This document shows positions 54,144 through 64,000 of a stretch of 64,000 bases of DNA, one piece after another (positions within the stretch are counted from its first letter, which is position 1; each line of letters starts with the position of its first letter). This stretch comes from Steromphala cineraria (lineage: Eukaryota > Mollusca > Gastropoda > Trochida > Trochidae), in NCBI GenBank assembly GCA_916613615.1, contig OU744725.1, positions 6,182,708 to 6,246,707 on the forward strand, read 5' to 3'. Made by a program: the position numbers and the translations under genes. The notes below the pieces were generated by a model. The model was not told the DNA's origin and did not search any database. It saw only the letters and a program-made list of their open reading frames with translations.

Positions 54144-57100
54144 GAGCATCATATATATATCATTCTTTAGGCACAATAGCCGAACACTTTATATGGTTAT
54201 TTGATAAAAGTTGATACCATCGGTCTGTGTGATATACAATGAAAAGTTCAAAAATATTTCAATCTTCACTAAACTTTTGTTTAAGAGGCAAATAATTTCT
54301 GCTTATAAACGCATTCACATGAGGGAAATATCAACACATAATGATCTATTAACACTTGATGTCTTTAATCAGCATATGAAACAGCTATACTGAAGGGCAT
54401 TAGCAACAAAATTGGTAGCAGATGTCACAGAATTCGTAACGGTTTCTTGATGACATTGTCAGGGATTTTGCCATTCTTGTATCTTATTGACTTGAATGTA
54501 AAAATTAATTCGAATGGCATAAAGTATGCTATTCACGAAAGGAAACACATAAACACATCCTTCAAATAATGCAATGCTGTACCTACTTCACGAGCACCAT
54601 GATATATTCATTAAAACATGAAGGTCAGACTTATTATGTCTCTAGATATAATTTTGAGTTTTATTTCTCTTATTAGCCATTCCTATTATGACTAAATAAT
54701 GCAATAAGTCTGGCTGGGAGTGCTTTTGAAGAGATAAGGTAAGCGTGGTTCCTAACACTTTCTGCATTGCAATCGATAGTTGTGGTCGTTTTTTACACGT
54801 GCTGTAACGTTGACGTACACGTTAGTCGAGTTAATCCAATTTGTAGTCTATTGGGACAAACTCTGGTGTTTAGATGCGTCATTCCACTTTAGAACTTGCC
54901 AGATAATGGTCCCTGACTAGTCCTATATGTGCATACACGTAATAACGTGATCGTAATGTGCTCTCACCCTGAACCACAACGTAACCAGAGTTTGCTGCAT
55001 GTGCTTGATATGTCACTACAAGTCAATATACTGTCTAACATTATCTGTCAACTTTCACAAAAACTTCCTAGGCAGACTGTTAATTCTTTTACGCGTTATT
55101 AAACATCTCACCGTTGAAGACAAAATGTGATTCACTATTGGATAAGATGGTTTCTTACGTTCCAATCCTGTATATGAATCAAAACTGTTTGCTTTGAGTG
55201 AGTGAGTAAGGTCTTGTTTAACGCCACTTGAGCAATATTTCAGCCATTGGCGGCGGTGTTGGCCACGACACCATTGGATGCCTCTCAATACAGGGGCGAC
55301 CACTTCGCTCAAGGTTCGGTCGAAGTTTTTTTTAACAAAGAAGAATGTCTTCACTTGATTAAAGGCTAGTGACCGCCAAAAAAAAATAAAAAATCGTACA
55401 TGCCTTTATATTTTTAATCAGCTTTGTATATATTTGAATTAGCACTAAGCAATACTTTATATTTAAATATTTATTCCGATAACGTCATAGGTATGTTAAA
55501 GCTTTCAAATGGAAATGGATTGCATTATAAACAAGAACCTCATCAATCGATATCAAGTATGTGATATTCCTATTCAAATAATGCCTTTGCTATGCTATTT
55601 TCTCATCACCAATGAAAACACTGTCCAGGAAGTGTTGGTTTCAGAATGTATTAGAAGGTTTTGTCAAAGATAACAAATCAAATCAAGCTTCAAGCTTCTG
55701 TTTTACAGTTTCATATGGATTCAACTTGAACAATTTTTGAGGATCAACCATTATATATTGAAATGCTGACAAGTAGTCGGTAACTGAATATGTGCACACT
55801 ACACAGCGAACAAAAGAATAATAAAAACAATGAAATAACTAATAACACCCTTTGAAAGAAATCTGCAAATAATTGAGAATAACGACAAGTGATTGATAAT
55901 TACGTAGCTGATCGGAAATGAAACTTTACAGTCATGGCACTGGGCAGTTCAGTTTTACAATATAAAGAGTTTGGCTTTCGGAATTTCGAGATTGTACTTC
56001 CTGTCTGTGCAGTAATAACAAGGGATACTTTCGGTAGGGAAAACATTGCTTTACATTTCAGTAGAATTCTTTCAATAACAGCACATGATCCTGCGTTATA
56101 TTGTGAATAACTGTATCACACCAATAGCTTTCGTTAGTTACAGATTTACGTGTACCTGTTCAATGATATTTGAAACCTTCATAAGCATATATTTTGACAG
56201 TAGTTCATGCTCAAACAGTATCAGAAATGACACTGATTATCTACATAAGCCAAATCAGATGGATAATCTCCAGTTTGAAGAAGAATATATCTTACAATCT
56301 CGTATTGTTCAGTTTGAAATATATCCACTCGTTCAATAACAAACCAAGATTAGATCAGGCTATGAAGATAAATCATTCCTAGTCTTGCCTAACATAGCTT
56401 TTCTGTAAAAGGTGTGCCTTTGCAAACGAAATAATTTTATACAAAATATTCGAAATACGTGTCTGTTCCGAACTGACATATTGGTAAAGATATGTTATAA
56501 CCACTTTCAAAACACAGGTGTGGCAGTAATCACAGCTGTTGGGGCAAATGGAAACATAGAAATTTTCCTTCCGTTTGACAGACAGTCTGTGCCGTGTATG
56601 AACGATCATTTCATATTCGTTCTTGAGAATATGTCAAATATTGGAATGCTCCCAACTGTCTAAGTCTGCATTGAATGTTTTACATTATCCAGTGTCCTTT
56701 GCTGACAACATACTAGAAGCAAAGTGTGATTAATTATTAAGAGATGAATCATTCAATTTCAGAAAATTGTTAATATTTTATGACACAATAGTTTTTTTTC
56801 AATCATATGAAATTCGAAGAATCAATCAATTATGACTCTATTAATGTAATGAAAATTCACTATTATGTGATAAACAGCGTTTCTGACTTAATAATGTTTT
56901 TAAATATTGATTGAACCTGATGAAAAGCATTATGTTTCCGAAAAACCCAAACGATAGATCAGAATACAGTATAACAGTTGGAAGGTAATTCCCTAAAGAC
57001 TGTCTTAGGGAGTGGCAACCCCTAGACCCCAGCATATCCATAATGAATAAGACTATCGCCATGGCTCTATATTATCTATGGTGAATCAGTCTACATCGGA

Positions 57101-58340
57101 TGACGATAATTTTATGTGCCTTGAATAAACCATTGACATTGAATGATATTACCAAAATGTTTATTCTTCTTTATCTGTAAGAATGATTATCACAATAGGA
57201 CCTTCTGTCACACCTATGTTTATATGACACTCTCTGACATTTGCTTTCATTAGACGAGAGTTAACAAAACATCATTCCTCTGTATTACCCTCAGCATATC
57301 ATCCTTGCCAATTATGATAACTGAAAGTTGTATAGATTTTTGTTCGATCGTGCAGACAAATATCCAGAGTCCAGATATATAGAGGTCTCGTGTTTGCACT
57401 CTAAGGGATTGTAAATATTATTGTCAAAGGGCCAAAGTCATGTCGACATAGCTTAAAACCCAGTAAACAGGATTAATAGTATATTTTGTTGGTCCTGGTG
57501 TTAGAATACTAACATTTTGTCATATTGTTAAAGACTTGGTCCGACCGCTATACGTCGATTGAATCATTGCTAAAATCTAGACGTGATCAATAAGAGCCTA
57601 GACTGTACTTAATGCTTTTATCTTATACCAAGCCATAGCCTACGTAAAGTGATCATTTGCAAACACAAGTGGATTGAGGTTGAATACAGAGTAAATATGT
57701 TGACGATGTTATCTCAACTCAACTCTCGCTAACATAAAGTGTAAGAAAAGTCACTTGATATATTAACTCTCGCTAACATAAAGTGTAAGAAAAGTCACTT
57801 TATATATTCACAAAAAATATCTAGTATCAACGGAATGATGTCTGTCTTCTGTCGTGAAGCTATATGTTCTGTTCAGAGAAGAATCAATTCATATCAATAA
57901 ATGTATATCTCCACAGTGGGCAAAAAAACTCTGAACATATTTGTGTTATATCAACATATATATATATATATATTCTTTTATAACAACATTGCCTTGAACT
58001 GAAATAAAATCCCACAAAAATTCCATGGAAATCATGTACAGCAACGAATGCTTATTTGTGTTCACGAAAGACGTAAACAGCAGTTAATCAACGTACTCTG
58101 CAACATTTGAAGAAAAAAGTGGAAATTAACCTAAGAGCTGAGGTATGTGTTATCCGTATTTAAGAGTTTTCCTTATTTTAGTGTTACATGGAATACCATC
58201 TCAACAAACGGGATTCAACAACCTCTCTTTACCGGAGAAAACGATAAACGATTAACAGAATACAATGTATACAAGGGCAATAGGAAGAGTAAATAAATGC
58301 TAATAAATCATACATTTTTGGATTAATAAATGTGAAAAGT
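54144..58340. other. AT-rich noncoding stretch with small repeats
   Basis: No supported gene. It contains the abalone-type repeat at 55194-55320, a 44 bp direct duplication (57721-57756 and 57765-57800, core CTCGCTAACATAAAGTGTAA) and an (AT)n run at 57956-57973. Confidence 0.5.
55194..55320 (+). repeat. GAGTGAGTGAGT-type dispersed repeat
   Basis: GAGTGAGTGAGTAAGGTCTT, then TTAACGCCACTTGAGCAATA and TTTCAGCCATTGGCGGCGGT. From what I know, repeats of this wording are abundant in abalone DNA. Related termini occur at 58538-58592 and, inverted, at 58979-59035. Confidence 0.55.
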
Positions 58341-58342
58341 CA

Positions 58343-59386
58343 TGTCTAGTCCATTCTCGATTATCCAGAGTTTACGTTCCGATTATATCTCCACTAACCT
58401 CTGGAACCAATATGGGCTCAATGCGATTCATAAATTACCTGCCCTTAGTTGCATTACCGTCTTTCATTAGCCAATCAGATAGGCCTTTAGTCAGAGTCAG
58501 AAATAGGAAAGGAATCAAAGAGGCAGATAAACGGCGAATGAGTGAGTTGGGTTAAACATACAATCAGCAATTTTTCCAGCTATTAAACATGTGGATTTGC
58601 CATCCAAAAGACAGAAGATCGGAGAGAAAGAAGTTCGACAGGATGAGAATACAGACGAACAAGAGGGATAGAAAGCAGGTTTTAGAACGACACAAATTTT
58701 GTCTGATTTCTTCCTATTGACTTTTAAAGCTTGGGTGACCCTACCAGGAGCATGCCAGCTCCATTTGGCATAGCTCAAGGGACGGGGAAGCACACAAGCC
58801 ACCACACCGCAATAACGTTTTGAGTCAAGTGGGATGGCATATAATCAAGTCAAAAACATTATACATAATACACGAAGTTACTAAATCTACATACCATCGG
58901 TTATTTATGCAAAAGTTATGTTGTAATTTTCCTTATTTTATTCTCTCGATTCTGTCAACTCTCTTAAATTTAGATGGCAGCATGTTTTATAGCTGGAATA
59001 CTGCTGACAGCACGTTAAACCCCAACTCACTCACTATTTCATAAATAAATCAAAGGACATGCAATGAAAATTTTACAGTCCAGAAGTATTCTCTTGACGA
59101 GAACTGGGAATGCAAGGTAACAATTGATATACCCCACCCGTTTTGAAAATACAGTCTCAAAATCCATCTCTTTGGATGTCATTTCTGTTTATTGACGAAG
59201 TGGGGGTGTGTCATGAAAAAAGCCATGCGATTGGTACGCTTCTGAAGGCAGCGTAGATACCTCATTGGACAATATGCCACTAAGGGCAGGTAATTTGTGA
59301 ATCGCATTGAGCCTATATTGGTTCCAGAGTTTAGTAGAGATATAATCGGAACGTAAACTCTGGATAATCGAGAATGTGTCTAGTCC
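58343..59386. repeat. Large fold-back element with nested inverted repeats
   Basis: Outer arms 58343-58455 and 59275-59386 are inverted copies of about 110 bp (shared CTCGATTATCCAGAGTTTAC and CTCAATGCGATTCA). Nested within them, 58538-58592 and 58979-59035 are inverted copies of a GAGTGAGTTGGG..TTCCAGCTAT.AAACATG block. A minus-strand frame (59189-59467, 92 codons) covers the right outer arm, and the left arm has the matching frame (DYISTNLWNQYGLNAIHKLP). I do not recognise the protein. Confidence 0.7.
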
Positions 59387-59544
59387 TAATGAAGCAACAC
59401 AATTATTGTTACAGCCTTCTCTTGTCAGACCATTGTTTATTGGTACTTTGATATTTGCATTTAACAATAATCTGCTTTACTGGAGTACACAAAAGGTAGT
59501 ACCACTATATTATTACCCATATGGTTGAAAATAAGTGGTGACAT

Positions 59545-59840
59545 ATTTTCAATATGAGCACTAGTGCACATATCCCTTTTGCGTAGCAACGATTGTTGTA
59601 GCGCGGGTTCCCCTTTTTTTCGCCTGTGACGTCACAACATCATTGTTCGTGACGTCACTGTAGCCGGCCGTCGCAAGAGAAGCGACCCGTTTATTTGATA
59701 TTTTTAGGATGGTAAAATGGAATAAAATCGGTAATAAAGAAAGTATTACCCGACTTGTGCAAATTCCTCTCGCTCGGGTGATACAAACAATCACACTAGT
59801 TTCGTAAAAGTCATATGACACACTTCCTCGGGTAATAATT
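59545..59840. repeat. Dispersed repeat with paired GTGACGTCAC palindromes, copy 1
   Basis: GTGACGTCAC at 59626-59635 and 59649-59658, followed by GCCGGCCG, and later an inverted pair AGTATTACCCGA (near 59741) and CTCGGGTAATA (near 59827). It shares TGTGACGTCACAACA and palindrome spacing with the copy at 63.7 kb. Confidence 0.5.
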
Positions 59841-62800
59841 TATATGTACTGCAAAGTTCAAAACATGAATGATTCATTGCATTCAGGATAAAATGTTAGG
59901 ATCTTTATATTTAAACTACTAATAACCAGGATGGAAATGTAAAACTTGAAAATCTAAACCAGGTTTCCTTTGGTTTAAAATATAACATAAATGTAGGAAA
60001 CATGTGTCCATCATCAAATGAGTTTTCAAGACGTTGTTTATCACTACAATATATTTTATCTACCAAAGTCATGGCATTGTGAAGTCGTATCTGACGTCAT
60101 ACCATGATGTAAACAATTACAACCCTTAGAGGCATCGCATTATCTCCAAAACATACTTTCAATAAATGGGATTATGACATAATTGGAATACAAAGACATC
60201 ATGATAAAACATTTGTTCATCATCAACATTCAGTATTCTATAACCAAATAATGCTTTTACACACAAAAAAAACCACTTCATTTATCAGAATTTAAAACAG
60301 ACAAAAGCACGACTCAGCGAGTTTCCATTTAAAAATTTCTTTTTCATTATTTGGATATTAGTAAGTATTGCTTGACGAATATTGAAATAGTTGTTAGTGC
60401 TTAAAGTTGAAATACATAGAACACAGATGGCAACGGCAACAAGATGATGACCTTTTATCTGACGGTTTATCCTACGTAATCTGAAATTAAATCTTCCGGT
60501 CTTAGTTGAGGATAATTTGACATAGCCTCGGGTACGAAACGAACAGTTTAAGTATCTGCCTGTAGCATTGTTAATAACCGTATGAAAAATCGAACTTAAT
60601 TATCGAACATAATTATTGATTCAAATTTCAAAATACAGCAGTTTATTTCAAAGCATATAACATAAATAATTAATCAATTGATAGCATGAAATCTATACAA
60701 TAAATGTATTACTGACATTTCTAGAACAACCAGAATCATCAATCGATGAGAGTTTATTTATTTGATTAAGAAAAGATTAGAAACATGACATCCGAAATTA
60801 AACATTTGGAGTTTATAGATATATCATAGGTCAACTTTACATCATTTAATTTACAACGATTTAAAACTTTCCCTTAATATATAGTTAGCTTATTTTTCAA
60901 AGATACCGCCTCATGTAATGGTTCATTTTAGTTGGAAACAATTATTTCCTCACATTACGTCAATTGCACATTGGAAAATTTGTCAACATTCAACAACAGA
61001 AACGGCACCTGAATAAACATGATATCTAAAGGCATAAGTAACATTTCAAAACCAGTAACTGGCTAAATCAACGTCTTTTCATGAAAATGAACCTTTTGTC
61101 TAATAAGTAGCCTTATCAACATTTCAAAAACTATATACGTACGACAAAAATACAAAGACAATGGGTAATGTAATCTATCATATCAAAATAAAATTGCTGA
61201 CATTTCTATAGAATGACTTTTGAGTACTGCCAGTAATTTCATTCAAGATCTTTGTGGATCATAAAAAGACACATGTACACTAAGTACATGCGCTAGATTA
61301 ACTTTAAGTATTTGTTAAATGCTTGCCATCTGTATTCTTCTTGTGCAATTGTTCATTATCTTGAATTAATCTCAACACAACGTGATTGAATTCCGCAGCT
61401 GACTAACCCATAAAGCCATTGCTATTACTTGCTATTTAAAAACTCCCTCCCACTCATTGAAATTATAAGCGCATTTAAGGAAAACTGTTCATGGATTATC
61501 GATCTAAACACTACTGTTAACCGATGAAAACATTTACAATTTGTCAATTTTATATTTAGATTATTCAGAAATGAATTTATTCTTTATGAGGAAAAATACT
61601 TTTTACCTGTATTTGATTTCCCCTCTTTCACTGATTTATAACAGAAATCGATATGGAACTATTGTGCTGAATGTCACATAAAACAAACCATCAAAACTAA
61701 CACGACAAAACTCCATGCAAGCTAACATTTCGATATATCATGGTGAAATATTGACTTGATTTTCTTAAAAACGAATACTCAGTAATGATTTAAGTGAAAC
61801 TTAATGTTAATAACGGAGTCTTAATAATTGAAATGTATTTGGTAAGATACGTTACACGACTTACGTGACTCATTTTAAAAGGTGAGTTGTGAAAGGAATT
61901 TAAAAGGAATCCGATCTTTAAATCTTGATAATGCTAAAGCCACTAACGACAACGGTTAAGCATCACCCAAATGGGAAATGAGCCATTTGTGTTAACAAAC
62001 TGGGGAAGCTGACGATTGAAATACAAAAGTAAAAGGACTAGTCTGTTGGAAAGAGAGTTCTAAATAATGCATGTCCACTTAGCTTGTACGTACTATAAGC
62101 GGTATCAATGTAAGCAAATCCATGCTATAGTTGTTCAAACGTCTCAAAGAAGTTTTTAAACTCAACTATGAAAATGTATTAAAGGAAATCTAAACATTAA
62201 ACTTTGTTTTTGTTTATCAAGAACGTATGTGTCCATAAAGTTGAAATAATGTCAAATCAATGAATTTATATCATAAAAATATTTGCAAAAATATCAAACG
62301 TCTGTGAAAGGTACGTTCCTACATTTCTATTCTCGATTCTTATGTCGTAGTTAAGCGATGCTTGATATTCATGTTGTTCTTGTCCAATTGTTAATCATCT
62401 TAACCTAACCTCATGTTTGGAGTTTGACTGACTGAAGTTGACTAATTCTTAAAATGACTAGAGATTACTTTTATAAATATAATGAAATGTATCTAATTTC
62501 AACCAAATAAAACAAGAGATATTAATAACAAATATTTCCAAACATCCCATGTCAAGAACAGCATATTTGTGTTCACGTAATGAAAAATGAATTATCTAAT
62601 TTCAACCAATAAAACTAGAGATGCTAATAACATTATATTTCCAAACATCTCATTTCAAGAACAACTTATTTGTGTTTGCGAAATGATAAAAAACAGCAGC
62701 TAACGATGCACTATTCAACCTTTTAAAACTCGTAATGTATTTTATGTTATTTGGTTTAAACAAATACCGCGCATTGATATAAGTAATATAGATGAAGTAT

Positions 62801-63439
62801 AACTATGAGGTTTATGGGCCATTTTTATTCGAAAACACAACGAATATCTAAGTTATAAATGAAGGAAGGAAAGTATTCCTGTATTCGTGTATCGACTGTA
62901 ATGCGACTAGTCAGTGTTAGAGCAGCATGTTGAATGTCGACATTGTCAGAGGTGAATTCAACAATATTTTCACATTTGCTGCTAGAACCAAACGCGGGGG
63001 CGTTTAACAATTATCTGCATTAGAAAAGAATTCTGAGCGATTTTTCACACAACATGTTTGTATCATGTTAACATATCTCACTTAAATTCAGGTGATTAAA
63101 CCTTTAAAGCTTTTGCCTTCGAGGGATAGCGCTAGCGTAAAATAACAATATAATTCGCAGAATCCTGAATGTGTCATCAAATAGTCTCCCAGATTTTGTT
63201 GAGAATTATACCGATGTAAGAAGGCAAATAGTGAATGAACTGACAAGAGTTGTTTTTAGGAGAGGGAATACACATCATGGTATCAACGAAAAAGATAGAT
63301 AGTGTTACATTCTTGAATGAAAGGAATTTATGCAAATAAACATATTTTATGATTTTCAATCCATGTTCGAACTAGAAATCTCGCAGTTATTCTTGGTGCA
63401 TGTCATTGAATCCATATCATTGACTGTCTGTGTCATACA
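59841..63439. other. AT-rich noncoding stretch with old duplications
   Basis: No supported gene. 61,310-61,430 and 62,355-62,470 look like diverged copies (shared TTCTTGT.CAATTGTT.ATCATCTT-like text), about 1.04 kb apart. 62,491-62,595 and 62,597-62,700 form a tandem pair of about 105 bp (CTAATTTCAACCAA, ATTTCCAAACATC). A related piece lies near 58,040-58,090. Confidence 0.4.
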
Positions 63440-63446
63440 TAGAGGA

Positions 63447-63585
63447 TACTAAACGACCTTCCATTTAATACTATTTTTATTAAACGAGTTAATGATTTTG
63501 TATAAAACGAGCGAAAGCGAGTTTGATACCAAAACATTCACGAGTTTAAATAAAATAGTATTAAATGGAAGGAAGTTTAGTATTA
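63447..63585. repeat. Inverted repeat (hairpin arms of about 42 bp)
   Basis: Left arm 63447-63490 (CCATTTAATACTATTTTTAT) and right arm 63543-63585 (ATAGTATTAAATGG with flanks) are near-perfect inverted copies around a GAGCGAAAGCGAG centre. It may be the end of the repeat that continues to 63720. Confidence 0.75.
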
Positions 63586-63599
63586 TGTTTATTACTTGC

Positions 63600-63760
63600 C
63601 CTTAAAATCACGCAAACTTGCCGAAAATGTGCTGAAACTAACAGTTCCGCGACTCGGCACCCATTGTGACGAAGCGCTTGCATTGTGACGTCACAACAGT
63701 TCACTTCTGTGACGTCATATTTGCATTGTGATATTACACTAGTTAAATATTGCCGTTTAT
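63600..63760. repeat. Dispersed repeat with paired CRE-like palindromes, copy 2
   Basis: GTGACGTCAC at 63685-63694 and TGTGACGTCAT at 63708-63718, about 23 bases apart as in copy 1 at 59.6 kb. Flanking TTGCATTGTGA is repeated on both sides. Confidence 0.5.
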
Positions 63761-63832
63761 CATATATCTATCAATAATATGAGCTGTTTTGCATGTGTGA
63801 TAGAGGCAAGGACACAGCACCCATATTGCCGC

Positions 63833-63892
63833 CCGGTCCGCAAATCCATATCAGCCATATCAGACCGGTCCGCAAATCCATATCAATATCAG
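63833..63892. repeat. Short direct repeat
   Basis: CGGTCCGCAAATCCATATCA occurs twice, at about 63836 and 63865, each followed by an ATATCAG variant. It is a local duplication near the window end. Confidence 0.8.
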
Positions 63893-64000
63893 CCCGGGGG
63901 GACTTTTGGTTAGAGTTATCTCCCTTTGCAGAGTAACGTCATTGGCAACATAGATAGTATATTTTGCGTTTGCATTACCAAAAACGATGTTTTGAAGCTT

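Overview
The window looks like nuclear DNA of a marine mollusc, most probably a vetigastropod such as an abalone. The reasons are an AT-rich, intron-rich sequence, a metazoan synaptotagmin gene split by kilobase introns, and repeats opening with GAGTGAGTGAGT that I associate with abalone genomes. The species call is inference. Nothing bacterial is present.

Region 1 (1-14,905) is a tandem array of 628-629 bp units. Each unit holds a tRNA-Leu gene on + and a convergent tRNA-Cys gene on -. Three Leu copies read CAG; the leftmost reads GAG, an anticodon that is very unusual in eukaryotic nuclear tRNA-Leu. Both array edges abut degraded L1/Tx1-like LINE pieces: at 1-1116 (-), joined inside a tRNA-Cys gene, and at about 12,199-13,790 (+), broken and internally deleted. 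A diverged orphan tRNA-Leu 3' part lies at 14,683-14,740.

Inside the array sits a complete Ty3/Gypsy-type element of 8,625 bp (1852-10476) that carries an envelope gene. Its 334 bp LTRs differ at one base, and a 4 bp target duplication (CCAT) can be checked against the empty site in the neighbouring units. It has gag, pol and env reading frames without stops. Pol is read by a -1 shift at T TTA AAC, directly before the gag TAG. Env (furin site, fusion-peptide-like segment, membrane anchor) appears to be made from a spliced RNA with a donor in the leader and an acceptor six bases before its ATG. The window's strongest story is therefore a recent, retrovirus-like endogenous element lodged in a tRNA array.

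Region 2 (about 14,906-34,120) contains a synaptotagmin gene on the - strand. Four coding exons are placed: 30812-29971 (membrane segment, linker, C2A), 19012-18892, 17842-17671 and 17205-16977 (C2B and C-terminus). Both C2 domains keep five acidic calcium ligands, and C2A most resembles the Syt3/6/9/10 group. The first coding exon was not found. The introns carry a Mutator-like MITE with 9 bp target duplications, a 55 bp minisatellite, a 28 bp perfect palindrome, a cluster of CRE-like sites and a piggyBac-like element with TTAA ends.

Region 3 (34,121-64,000) shows no confident gene. It holds a 6.5 kb tandem duplication (about 34,495-41,040 and 41,041-47,751) in which only the second copy carries a 195 bp retroposon with 14 bp target duplications. 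It also holds a 25 bp minisatellite with seven copies in one half and four in the other, a second copy of a MITE interrupted by a SINE-tail fragment, large fold-back structures at 58.3-59.4 kb, and two related repeats with paired GTGACGTCAC palindromes near 59.6 and 63.7 kb.
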